The notes below the pieces were generated by a model, which saw nothing but the letters and a program-made list of their open reading frames with translations, was not told where the DNA came from and did no database searches. Below are positions 1 through 8,253 of a stretch of DNA of 64,000 bases, piece after piece. The position numbers and the translations under genes are program-made. Source of the stretch: an uncultured Clostridia bacterium (GTDB lineage Bacteria > Bacillota > Clostridia > Christensenellales > Aristaeellaceae); contig CAKTWP010000001.1 in NCBI GenBank assembly GCA_934630705.1, forward strand, positions 62,001-126,000, in the 5' to 3' direction. The number at the start of each line of letters is the position of its first letter. Positions within the stretch are counted from its first letter, which is position 1.

Positions 1-3000
1 TGGGCATTTCCTCGCCGGGGGTAATCAGCTTGTCAAAGAGCCGGCGCTTGCGGTCGCTCATCTGCAGCACCTGCTCCTCAATGGAATTATGCACCACCAG
101 CCGCAGCACCTCCACCTTCTTGGTCTGCCCGATGCGGTGCGCCCGGCCCGTGGCCTGCTCCTCGGCAGTGGGGTTCCACCAGGGATCGTAATGGATCACC
201 AGGTCGGCCCCGGTCAGGTTTAATCCCGTGCCGCCGGCCTTCAGGGAAATCAGGAACACATTGGTTTCCCCGGCGTTGAACCGGTTGGTCAGGTCCACCC
301 GCTGAGACGCTGGGGTTTCCCCATCCAGATACAGATAGGGAATATTCTCCTCCTGCAGCCGCTTTTCAATAATATGAAGCATGGACGTAAACTGGGAAAA
401 CACCAGCGCCCGCCTTCCCGCCGAAAGAGCAGGCGGCAGCACATCCATCAGCAGCTCCAATTTGCCCGATATCCCGGTGTAATCCTGCAGGCACAGGGCG
501 GGATGGCAGCAGATCTGCCGCAGCTCGGTGATGGCGGAAAGCACCTCCGCCCGGCCCCGGGTGAGCCCCCGCTCCCGCAGAATTTCGTCCACCCGCTCCC
601 GTTTTTGCAGCAGCGCCGCATCGTATACCCGCCGCTGCTCCGGCGGCAGCTCCGCCATGAGCACGGATTCCAGCTTTTCGGGCAGCTCGCCCAGCACATC
701 GCCCTTGAGCCGGCGCATCAGGAACGGCCTGATCCGGCGGCGCAGGTCATCCGCATTCTGCCCCTCGCCCCAGCGGCGCAGGAAATCGGTGTACCGCGGC
801 AGATACCCCGGCAGCACAAAATCAAACAGCGACCACAATTCCCCCGCATGGTTTTCCATGGGCGTGCCGGTGAGGGCAATCCGGGTCTGGGCCGTAAGCT
901 GCTTTACCGCATGCGCGCCCACGGACTGCACATTTTTGATCTGCTGGGCCTCGTCCAGCACCACGAACCGGAAGGGGATCTCCGCCATCAGGCCAATGTC
1001 CCGGCGAATCAGCGGATAGCTGGTGATCACCAGATCGGGGGCGTTTGGCCCCTGAATGGAAGCAATCTGCTCGGCCCGCACCGCCTGACTGCCCGACAGC
1101 ATCAGAACCGTCAGCTGCGGCGTGAACTTGGCGCATTCGTTGAGCCAGTTATAGGTCAGCGATGTGGGCGCCACAATCAGGGACGGCATCCGGGGCGTTT
1201 CATGTTCCACCGCCGACAGCAGGGCGGACAGGGTCTGCACCGTTTTGCCCAGCCCCATATCATCCGCCAGAATGCCGCCCATTCCCAGGGCATGCAGGGA
1301 AAGCAGCCATTCATAGCCCCGCTGCTGATAGGGCCGCAGGGTTTTGATGGAGGGCGGTGGCGCGGTGAAGGACAGGGAAGCGGCCTGGGTGGCGCCCTCG
1401 TCCAGCGCCACGTCCAGCCCATTTTCCCGGATCAGCGCCGCCAGATACGCCGCCCAGCAGGAGGCCAGCTCCGGATGCCCGGTGCTTTCCTCCGCTTCGG
1501 CCACGGCTTCCGCCAAAGGCTGCCATTCCTCGACCTCGGTCAGATCCAGGAACGTGCCGTCCTTGAACCGGAAATACCGTCGCCGCCGCCGCAATGCCTC
1601 CAGCAGCGGCAGCAATTCGTCGATGGGGGTATCCCCATCGCTCATTTCCAGCACCAATTGGCCGTTGCGCAGCCGCATCGCGCCCTTGAACAGGGGCTTG
1701 CGCGGGGTCATGCGCTTGAAATCCTTGCTGAAAAACACCTCGGCCATTTCCGTCAGCCGGGCGGCCCCGCCCATGACAAAATCATAGATGCGTTCCGCCC
1801 CGCTCAGATACACCTTGCCCCGGCGCACATGGAAGCCCGCCTGCGCCAGCTCATCCAGCACAGCCCGCTCCCCTGCCGCATCCCGCAGCAGCAGCGCGCC
1901 GGTGGGCTGGGATTCGGGCACGAAGGGATCAATCTCAATATCCCCATAGCGGAAGGCCACCTGAGCAGTCACATCCGGCCCATCTTTATCCAGATAGACC
2001 TTCACGGACAGGGGCAGATGGGTGAAGCAGTTTTCCAGCGTGGGATCGATGGTAACGGTACCCAGCCGCAGCAAAAAGGGCAGCAGCTCGCCCATCACCT
2101 TGGGGGTATCCTGCGCGGAAAAGGCGAAGCTCGCCTCCCGGCCTGTGGCAAAATGCAGAAGCGTACCCAGCAGCCGCCGCTGCTCCGGCGGCGTGATCAC
2201 GCACTCCCCGTCCGCCAGCACGAAGCGAAAATCCTTCGTCAGGGGCATTAAATGATCCGGAATTTCGGCGGTAATGGCCAGGCGGATGGGCGTGCCCGTC
2301 AAATGAAAATTCAGGGGCAGGGCGCGGCTTTCAATGCCCTGCAGAGTGCAGGTTTCGCCGTTGATCTGCAGGGTAAAGGGCAAATCCTCCAGCGCTTCCA
2401 GCACCCGTGCCGCCATGCGCGGCGACAAAAGCATCACCCGCGCATCCGCGCCGGTCAACGCCCGGGCGGCGGGATTTTCGCAGTATTCGGCCAGGATGTC
2501 CAGCAGCTTGGTCTGCTTCTCGTCAAAGCGCATCCACTGGGGCCGGTATTCAAACCCCTTGCCAAAGGGCATGGGAGTGCCGTCCTCCCGGCATTGGAGA
2601 AAATGCGGGATATGCCGCACCACATACAGCCGGTCCTCCCCGATTTTCAGGCCGATGCGCAGCCCTTCCCGGGTGAGAAACAGGGCGGGGCAAAGCTGGA
2701 TGCCATCCGCTTCCGGCAGCGCGCTGGACACTGCCTCAAACAGCGCGGGCACCGCCATCTGAGCCCGGCGCTTTTCCATTTCCTGCATCACGCCGCTTTC
2801 AATGGCGGCCAGCGCCGCGGCCACCCCATGGCGGCACATTCTCCCCCCGCAATCGCAGCGGACGCCGCTGGCGGAAACGCGCACCACATGGGTGGTATCC
2901 TCCTCGGATACAATATAGGCCGCTTCCTCCTTGGTTCTGCGGGCTTCCCGCACCAGGGCGCGATGAAACAGCGCTTTGCCCAGCGCAAATTCTTCCTCGC

Positions 3001-3034
3001 CCGCTTTTTCCCGCAGCATGTCCGCCATCAGCAT
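1..3034 (-). CDS. SNF2-family DNA helicase with SWIM zinc finger (3' end off window)
   Basis: A Swi2/Snf2 ATPase that would translocate on duplex DNA; its cellular role is unknown. The reading frame is open to the left edge, giving about 1011 codons. A SWIM zinc finger (CxC then CxH: CDCGG, CRHG) lies near residues 55-75. After a long middle region comes the ATPase core: Walker A ADDMGLGKT near residue 590, DEAQ as motif II, TGTPMENH as motif III. The helicase C half contains SLKAGGTGLNLT and the motif VI stretch ATGRAHRIGQ. Only a few tens of C-terminal residues should be missing by family length. The start at 3034 is chosen because AGGGGG lies about nine bases upstream; ATGs at 3028 and 3019 are alternatives. 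It is the last visible gene of a minus-strand group behind the methyltransferase. Confidence 0.93.
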   Translation of the reverse strand, partial: MLMADMLREKAGEEEFALGKALFHRALVREARRTKEEAAYIVSEEDTTHVVRVSASGVRCDCGGRMCRHGVAAALAAIESGVMQEMEKRRAQMAVPALFEAVSSALPEADGIQLCPALFLTREGLRIGLKIGEDRLYVVRHIPHFLQCREDGTPMPFGKGFEYRPQWMRFDEKQTKLLDILAEYCENPAARALTGADARVMLLSPRMAARVLEALEDLPFTLQINGETCTLQGIESRALPLNFHLTGTPIRLAITAEIPDHLMPLTKDFRFVLADGECVITPPEQRRLLGTLLHFATGREASFAFSAQDTPKVMGELLPFLLRLGTVTIDPTLENCFTHLPLSVKVYLDKDGPDVTAQVAFRYGDIEIDPFVPESQPTGALLLRDAAGERAVLDELAQAGFHVRRGKVYLSGAERIYDFVMGGAARLTEMAEVFFSKDFKRMTPRKPLFKGAMRLRNGQLVLEMSDGDTPIDELLPLLEALRRRRRYFRFKDGTFLDLTEVEEWQPLAEAVAEAEESTGHPELASCWAAYLAALIRENGLDVALDEGATQAASLSFTAPPPSIKTLRPYQQRGYEWLLSLHALGMGGILADDMGLGKTVQTLSALLSAVEHETPRMPSLIVAPTSLTYNWLNECAKFTPQLTVLMLSGSQAVRAEQIASIQGPNAPDLVITSYPLIRRDIGLMAEIPFRFVVLDEAQQIKNVQSVGAHAVKQLTAQTRIALTGTPMENHAGELWSLFDFVLPGYLPRYTDFLRRWGEGQNADDLRRRIRPFLMRRLKGDVLGELPEKLESVLMAELPPEQRRVYDAALLQKRERVDEILRERGLTRGRAEVLSAITELRQICCHPALCLQDYTGISGKLELLMDVLPPALSAGRRALVFSQFTSMLHIIEKRLQEENIPYLYLDGETPASQRVDLTNRFNAGETNVFLISLKAGGTGLNLTGADLVIHYDPWWNPTAEEQATGRAHRIGQTKKVEVLRLVVHNSIEEQVLQMSDRKRRLFDKLITPGEEMP

Positions 3035-3090
3035 CGGTTCTGTTCCCCCTTCGTCTATCCGCGCCCGCGCTGCCGAAAGGCAGAACACGC

Positions 3091-3120
3091 AAAATGGCGC
3101 ATCTTTTAGGGATACGCCAT
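3091..3120 (-). terminator. Possible weak terminator between methyltransferase and helicase
   Basis: Read on the minus strand, ATGGCG pairs with CGCCAT across a 15-base loop and is followed by TTTT. The stem is short, so it may only attenuate read-through into the helicase gene. Confidence 0.35.
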
Positions 3121-3165
3121 CATTCCTCGTTTTCCTTCTTAGAGATTCTTTTTTTCTGCTGTAAT

Positions 3166-3891
3166 TTACGCTCTTCCTTTTTTTCGCAGCACGATGCGGA
3201 TGAAATTGAGATAGGCTCCCCCGCCCGCTTCCATGGCCTTGCGATCGCCCACGGCATATTCGTTTTCCTGTGTCAGCCAGTCGCGCCAGACCTCCGCGTT
3301 GCTTTCCATTTCGGATACGTCCAGCACCTCCGCGCCCTGGCATGCGCCCACGATCTTCTTCCAATACGCCGTGTCGTGCATGTATTCCATCTGCTCGGGC
3401 GTCCAGGAAAGCAGCAGGCAGGCGGGCAGCGCATCATGGCAGTCCCGCTTCATGCCGGGGATGGCGATGTAAATATAGCCGCCTTCCTTCACAAAGGGCA
3501 GCAGCTTGGCATCCAGATAATCCGGATCCCGGCCGAAATAGTTATAGGAATCCACGGAAACCACCGCGTCAAAGAAATCCTTTTCAAAGGGCAGATTGGT
3601 CGCGTCGGCCTTCACGGGGATAATCCGATCCGCCGGCAGATGCAGGGAATCAAAGAAGCGGCGATTCTCCGCCGGATCGCTCCACAAATCTGCGGCGTAT
3701 ACCTGAAAGCCGTATTCCCGGCACAGAAAGGCGCTGGTGAGGCCCTGACCGCTGCCCAGATCGCAGACCCGGGCTCCGGCAGGAATCCGATGGCGTAAAA
3801 GCAGCTCTTCGGTCAATTTAATGGGATTGGGCCCCATGATTTTGCTTTGCAGCGCAAGGGTGTTATAGGCTTCGCTCTTGGGATATTGCAT
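3166..3891 (-). CDS. Class I SAM-dependent methyltransferase
   Basis: A soluble methyltransferase of 241 residues; the substrate cannot be told from sequence. The glycine-rich SAM loop CDLGSGQGLT sits near residues 43-52, the acidic end of strand 2 (YAADLW) follows, and VVSVDSYNYFG matches the motif after strand 4. No DNA- or RNA-specific target domain is visible, so a small molecule or lipid substrate is as likely as any other. The start at 3891 is set by AGGAGG six bases upstream; an ATG at 3909 has no such site. The start lies inside the 3' end of the upstream TetR gene (29-base overlap), which implies coupled translation and control by that repressor. Confidence 0.85.
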   Translation of the reverse strand: MQYPKSEAYNTLALQSKIMGPNPIKLTEELLLRHRIPAGARVCDLGSGQGLTSAFLCREYGFQVYAADLWSDPAENRRFFDSLHLPADRIIPVKADATNLPFEKDFFDAVVSVDSYNYFGRDPDYLDAKLLPFVKEGGYIYIAIPGMKRDCHDALPACLLLSWTPEQMEYMHDTAYWKKIVGACQGAEVLDVSEMESNAEVWRDWLTQENEYAVGDRKAMEAGGGAYLNFIRIVLRKKGRA

Positions 3892-4504
3892 AGATTTCCT
3901 CCTGTTCATATACTTGACGAAAAGCCGTCAGCTGCCGCGCCAGCAGCGCTTCCGCCCGACAGGAGGGCATGCCGCCGTCCGTCAGCGCAAAAAGCAGGTG
4001 CAGCGGCGCAAACAGGGCCACGGCCAGGCTTTGCGCACGCTCATCCGGGATGCCCGGGCGCATGCTAGCAAACAGATCCCGCAGATAGCCCACGGGCCCG
4101 CTGCCCAGATATTGCTGATATAGCCTTCCCATGTCCGGGCTGCGGAACTGCTCCAGCGTCAGCATCCGGCGAAAGGCGCAGGGAAAAGGCTGCTGCGTCC
4201 AGTAAGCAAACATGGCCCGGGTAAACGAAAGCACGTCCTCCAATCGGGCGCGGGCATAGTCTGCCGGAGCCTGGGGCTGCGCCGCCTGGGGCAGTGCATG
4301 TGCCTGGGCCTGCGACGCATCCCCTTCCTCCATGCGCCGCAAAATGGCCTGCAAAATGGCCTGCTTTCCTTCATAATGGCGATACAGGGCCCCTTTGCTC
4401 AGCCCCAGTGCATCCGCGATCATGCTGATGGACGTGCCCTCGTATCCCTCCCGGGCAAACAGCTCCAGCGCGGCAAGCAGAATCTGTTCCTTGGTGTCGT
4501 TCAT
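3863..4504 (-). CDS. TetR/AcrR family transcriptional regulator
   Basis: A one-component repressor of 213 residues. The N-terminal helix-turn-helix is typical: KEQILLAALELFAREG, then ISMIADALGLSKGALYRHY (about residues 5-48). The C-terminal half is the variable ligand-binding domain with no recognisable ligand class. The start at 4504 follows AGGAGG with a four-base spacer. The gene overlaps the methyltransferase downstream. Its own promoter carries a palindrome between the -35 and -10 boxes, so autorepression with induction of the methyltransferase is the simplest reading. Confidence 0.9.
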   Translation of the reverse strand: MNDTKEQILLAALELFAREGYEGTSISMIADALGLSKGALYRHYEGKQAILQAILRRMEEGDASQAQAHALPQAAQPQAPADYARARLEDVLSFTRAMFAYWTQQPFPCAFRRMLTLEQFRSPDMGRLYQQYLGSGPVGYLRDLFASMRPGIPDERAQSLAVALFAPLHLLFALTDGGMPSCRAEALLARQLTAFRQVYEQEEIYAISQERSL

Positions 4505-4519
4505 AGTGCCTCCTGAAAT

Positions 4520-4567
4520 AAACGATTGTTCACACAATATTATAGTAAACGATCGTTTGCTTGTCAA
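4520..4567 (-). promoter_or_regulatory. TetR promoter with embedded palindromic operator
   Basis: On the minus strand TTGACA (4562-4567), a 17-base spacer and TATAAT (4539-4544) form a perfect consensus promoter. The spacer contains the perfect palindrome AAACGATCGTTT (4547-4558). A related sequence, AAACGATTGTT (4520-4530), lies between the start site and the RBS. The layout suits an autorepressing TetR dimer. Confidence 0.85.
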
Positions 4568-4621
4568 GGTTTTTTTGTTCGCCCGCCACGCAGTTTTTTC
4601 GCGGAAAAACGCGCAGGAGGG

Positions 4622-4651
4622 TTGACACAGGCGCGATCTTCGCGGTATAAT
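4622..4651 (+). promoter_or_regulatory. thrS promoter
   Basis: TTGACA (4622-4627), 18-base spacer, TATAAT (4646-4651). The predicted transcript begins near 4658, at the start of the T-box leader. Confidence 0.85.
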
Positions 4652-4657
4652 TCAACC

Positions 4658-4895
4658 ATCCTCGGAATGACGGAGGACATGTTTTCCGCAATCCTGCCTT
4701 CAGAGAGATGCGCGGCTGGTGAAAGCGCACAGGCAGCGGCGGAAGGTACCGCCTCCCGACCGACGGCGTTTCGCGCCCGTTATCGCGCGGCATCAAGGGG
4801 TCTGCCTTGCGGCAGACAACAAGGGTGGAACCGCGGGCGAAGAAAAGCATTTCGCGCTCGTCCCTTCATTGTTTATGAATGGGACGGGCGTTTTT
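4658..4895 (+). ncRNA. T-box leader, threonine specifier
   Basis: A tRNA-sensing cis-regulatory RNA ahead of thrS. The T-box sequence AAGGGTGGAACCGCGGGC lies at 4821-4838, and the Stem I landmark GGCTGGTGAAAG is visible upstream. The specifier is read as ACC (4748-4750), matching threonine and the downstream gene. A terminator hairpin at 4854-4890 (CGTCCC pairing with GGGACG) runs into TTTTT. Uncharged tRNA-Thr should favour the antiterminator and raise thrS expression. Confidence 0.93.
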
Positions 4896-4943
4896 CATTG
4901 AAAAAAACGGCCCGGTCCCGAGAAAACAGGAGGAAAAAACGCC

Positions 4944-6851
4944 ATGAAGATTACCCTGAAAGACGGCAGCCAGCATGAATTTGAAAACGGCATGAACGCG
5001 CTGGACATCGCCGGCAAGCTTAGCCAGGAACTGAAAAAGCAGGCCATCGCCGCCCGGGTGGACGGAGAGCTGACGGAGCTGGTGCATCCCATCGACCATG
5101 ACTGCACCCTGGAAATTCTCACCTTTGAGGATGACGACGCCAAGCGCGTGCTGCGTCATACGGCTTCTCATGTGCTGGCTCAGGCAGTGAAGCATCTCAA
5201 GCCCGAAGCCAAGCTGGCCATCGGCCCGGCCATTGATAACGGCTTCTATTATGATTTTGACGTGGACGAGCCCTTCACCCCCGAATTTCTCACCGCACTG
5301 GAAAAAGAAATGAAGCACATCATCCAGAAGAACGAGCGGCTGGAACGGTTTGAGCTGCCCCGGGAGGAAGCGCTCAAATTCATGGAAGAAAAGGGCGAGC
5401 CCTACAAGGTGGAGCTGATTAATGATCTGCCCGAGGACGCGGTGATTTCCTTCTATAAGCAGGGCGATTTCACCGATCTGTGCGCCGGTCCCCATCTTCC
5501 TTCCACCGGCAAGATCAAGGCCTTCAAGCTCACCTCCATCGCCGGCGCCTATTGGCGGGGCAATGAAAAGAACAAGATGCTCCAGCGCATTTACGGCACG
5601 GCGTTTACCGCCAAAGAAGATCTGGATGCCTATCTGCAGCGCATCGAAGAAGCCAAGAAGCGAGATCACCGCAAGCTGGGCCGGGAGTTGGATCTGTTTG
5701 ACATCCGGGACGAGGGCCCCGGCTTCCCCTTCTTCTATCCCAAGGGAATGATCCTGCGCAATCTGCTGGAGGATTACTGGCGGCAGATTCACCGGGAAGC
5801 GGGCTATGAGGAAATCAAAACCCCCATTATGCTCAACCGCGCCCTGTGGGAGCGCTCCGGCCATTGGGATCATTATAAGGAAAATATGTACACCACCAAG
5901 ATCGACGGCCAGGACTATGCCATCAAGCCCATGAACTGCCCCGGCGGCATTCTGGTGTATCAGCGCAAACCCTGGAGCTATCGCGATCTGCCCATCCGCA
6001 GCGGCGAGCTGGGGCTGGTGCACCGGCATGAGCTGTCCGGCGCGCTTCACGGGCTGATGCGCGTGCGCTGCTTCACCCAGGATGATGCGCATATTTTCAT
6101 GACTCCTGAGCAGATCAAGGATGAAATCAAGGGCGTGTACAAGCTGATTGACGGCGTGTACAAGACCTTCGGCTTCCCCTACAAGGTGGAATTGTCCACC
6201 CGGCCGGAAAACTCCATCGGCACGGACGAAATGTGGGAGCAGGCCACCAATGGCCTGCAGGGCGCGCTGGACGAGCTGGGTGTGGAATACACCATTAACG
6301 AGGGCGACGGCGCCTTCTACGGCCCCAAGATCGACTTCCATCTGGAAGATTGCCTGGGCCGGACCTGGCAGTGCGGCACCATCCAGCTGGATATGAACCT
6401 GCCCGAGCGCTTTGATCTGACCTATGTGGGCGCGGATGGGGAGAAGCATCGGCCCGTAATGATTCACCGGGTGCTGCTGGGCTCCATCGAGCGCTTTATC
6501 GGCATCCTCACCGAGCATTTCGCCGGCGCGTATCCCCTGTGGCTCTCCCCTGTGCAGGTAAAGGTGCTCACCATCACGGATCGGGCAGACGAAGCCGCCA
6601 AGGCCGTGCAGGCCACGCTGGAAAAGAAGGGCATCCGCACGGAAATCGACCTGCGCAACGAAAAGATCGGCTTCAAGGTGCGCGAGGCCGTGATGATGAA
6701 GATTCCGTATTTCTTCGTGCTGGGCGACAAGGAAGTGGAGGACGGCACCGTCAATATCCGCACCCGCAAGGGCGAGGTAATCGGCACCATGAAGCTGGAC
6801 GAAGCCATCGCCATGCTCCAGGAAGAAATCGACACCAAGGCCATCAGGTAA
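4944..6851 (+). CDS. thrS: Threonyl-tRNA synthetase
   Basis: Charges tRNA-Thr with threonine in the cytosol. Full length at 635 residues. Domains in order: TGS (about 1-60), the editing domain with HTASH (72-76) and CAGPH, then the class II catalytic core with MNCPGG, and the C-terminal anticodon-binding domain from about residue 535. The three zinc and threonine-binding residues are present: C332, H383 (DDAHIF) and H508 (MIHR). The start follows an AGGAGG site at 4930-4935. Expression is controlled by the threonine T-box upstream. Confidence 0.98.
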   Translation: MKITLKDGSQHEFENGMNALDIAGKLSQELKKQAIAARVDGELTELVHPIDHDCTLEILTFEDDDAKRVLRHTASHVLAQAVKHLKPEAKLAIGPAIDNGFYYDFDVDEPFTPEFLTALEKEMKHIIQKNERLERFELPREEALKFMEEKGEPYKVELINDLPEDAVISFYKQGDFTDLCAGPHLPSTGKIKAFKLTSIAGAYWRGNEKNKMLQRIYGTAFTAKEDLDAYLQRIEEAKKRDHRKLGRELDLFDIRDEGPGFPFFYPKGMILRNLLEDYWRQIHREAGYEEIKTPIMLNRALWERSGHWDHYKENMYTTKIDGQDYAIKPMNCPGGILVYQRKPWSYRDLPIRSGELGLVHRHELSGALHGLMRVRCFTQDDAHIFMTPEQIKDEIKGVYKLIDGVYKTFGFPYKVELSTRPENSIGTDEMWEQATNGLQGALDELGVEYTINEGDGAFYGPKIDFHLEDCLGRTWQCGTIQLDMNLPERFDLTYVGADGEKHRPVMIHRVLLGSIERFIGILTEHFAGAYPLWLSPVQVKVLTITDRADEAAKAVQATLEKKGIRTEIDLRNEKIGFKVREAVMMKIPYFFVLGDKEVEDGTVNIRTRKGEVIGTMKLDEAIAMLQEEIDTKAIR

Positions 6852-6866
6852 GAACCGTTTTTGGCA

Positions 6867-6898
6867 AGAGGGGGATTTCGGAAAAGAAATCCCCCTCT
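6867..6898. repeat. Type A hairpin of the composite repeat, solo copy
   Basis: A perfect 13-base inverted repeat (AGAGGGGGATTTC and its complement) around a six-base loop, just after thrS. It is followed by cgtatacttcc and an A-run, like the linker next to other A hairpins (compare 31704-31720). No U-run follows on the + strand, so it is not a classic terminator. Confidence 0.6.
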
Positions 6899-7047
6899 CG
6901 TATACTTCCAAAAAAAATCAAGGCGGGATGGGGCGAAATGCAAAAAAGGCTCGCTTCTCCGTCAGACAACCAGACTAAGGATGGAAATAACGGGCAAGCT
7001 ATTTGCAAACAGATTTTCATCCCATGCCGTCATCAGAAAGGATTCCC

Positions 7048-7953
7048 ATGAAACGAATCATCGCAAGCATCCTGCTTCTGTCGCTGCTGCTTTGCTGCGG
7101 CTGCGCGGCTCAGGCGGAGGACACAAAGATCGTGGCCTCCTTTTATCCGGTATACATTCTGGCGCAGAACGTGCTGCGGGATGTGGACGGCGTGACGCTT
7201 TCCTGCATGACCGCGCCGTCCACAGGCTGCCTGCATGATTATCAGCTGCTCACCAGCGACATGCGCACCCTGTCCGGGGCAAAAGCGCTTTTGATCAACG
7301 GCGCTGGGATGGAATCGTTTCTGCCCGGGCTGCAGGAGCAGCTGCCGACGCTGGAGATCGTAGATTGTTCCCAGGGCGTGGCGCTGCTGGAGGAGGATTG
7401 TGCGGAGGCCGGGCATGACCACGATCACGGCCACGACCACGGCGAATACAATGCCCACATCTGGCTGGCCCCCCGAAACGCCATGGAAATGGTGGGCAAC
7501 ATGGAGGAAGCGCTGAGCGCACTGCTGCCGGAAAGCGCGGAGAAAATCCATGCCAACGCGGCGGCATATCGGGCGGAGCTGGACGCATTGGATCAGGAGC
7601 TGAGCGCTGCCATTGCAGCGCTGCCGCACAAGAAGATCGTCACGTTCCATGAAGCGTTTCCCTATTTCGCGAAGGCCTATGGGCTGGAAGTGGCCGCAGT
7701 GGTGGCGTTGGAGCCGGATGAGCCGCTGTCGCCGCGGATGCTGGCGGAGGTGGTGGACGCGGTAAAGGCCGCGGGCTGTCCGCCGCTGTTCACCGAGCCG
7801 CAGTATGAAAGCGCGGCGGTGCAGGCGGTCAGCCAGGAGACCGGCGCGCCGGTCTATGCCCTGGATCCGCTGGTCACCGGCGACGGCGCAATGACCGCCT
7901 ATCAGGACGTGATGCGTGCCAATCTGGCCGTTTTACAGGAAGCGCTGAAATGA
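7048..7953 (+). CDS. znuA: Zinc-type ABC transporter substrate-binding protein
   Basis: A cluster 9 (ZnuA/TroA-like) metal-binding protein of 301 residues acting outside the membrane. A signal peptide ends in a lipobox-like LCCGC; a cleavage after AQA is the alternative. A histidine/aspartate-rich loop (GHDHDHGHDHG, about residues 127-137) is typical of zinc chaperoning loops. Further likely metal ligands are H in NAHIW, H in FHEAF and the late D in ALDPL. The start at 7048 is preferred because AAAGGA lies seven bases upstream and the signal peptide begins there. No permease or ATPase gene is next to it, so its membrane partners must be encoded elsewhere. Confidence 0.9.
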   Translation: MKRIIASILLLSLLLCCGCAAQAEDTKIVASFYPVYILAQNVLRDVDGVTLSCMTAPSTGCLHDYQLLTSDMRTLSGAKALLINGAGMESFLPGLQEQLPTLEIVDCSQGVALLEEDCAEAGHDHDHGHDHGEYNAHIWLAPRNAMEMVGNMEEALSALLPESAEKIHANAAAYRAELDALDQELSAAIAALPHKKIVTFHEAFPYFAKAYGLEVAAVVALEPDEPLSPRMLAEVVDAVKAAGCPPLFTEPQYESAAVQAVSQETGAPVYALDPLVTGDGAMTAYQDVMRANLAVLQEALK

Positions 7954-7967
7954 AATAGCATGTAAAA

Positions 7968-8107
7968 GCAGGGAGAACTATTCTTTGAGAGCCACGGAAT
8001 CGTTTTCTCTGCCCCTCTTCCAGGAAAACCTTAGGGATAAAAGCGAAAACGGATCTTAATCACAATGCGTCCCAGATGGGGGAAAAACTTCCCCTTCGTC
8101 TGGGCGC
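7968..8107. repeat. Composite repeat copy (A hairpin, linker, B hairpin)
   Basis: An A hairpin (7968-8012), the linker in reverse sense (cttccaggaaaacc near 8000-8030) and a B hairpin (8066-8107, TGCGTCCCAGA pairing with TCTGGGCGC). It fills most of the 300-base gap between znuA and the helicase; the rest is the helicase promoter region. Confidence 0.7.
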
Positions 8108-8197
8108 TTTTTTCCAACCCAAATGGTTTTATAGGTTTCTCCGAAATCCTTTTTGCTTCGTGCTTCCCAGCCCCCGGATTCTTTCAGTCCGCCCGTC

Positions 8198-8226
8198 TTG
8201 CCAAGGGAGGCAAGAAAAGGTATAAT
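8198..8226 (+). promoter_or_regulatory. Promoter of the helicase operon
   Basis: TTGCCA (8198-8203), 17-base spacer, TATAAT (8221-8226), 27 bases before the GTG start. Confidence 0.75.
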
Positions 8227-8253
8227 AAAGGGGAATGTGAGGAGGGATGCGCC

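Noticed and set aside
374..2251. A 625-codon open frame on the + strand opposite the SNF2 helicase
   Set aside because: The minus strand carries all SNF2 motifs in one frame; the + frame shows no motif and is a shadow.
6852..7047. A Zur box upstream of the zinc-binding protein gene
   Set aside because: I looked for a TAAT/ATTA-type dyad near the start and found none; only the A hairpin is present.
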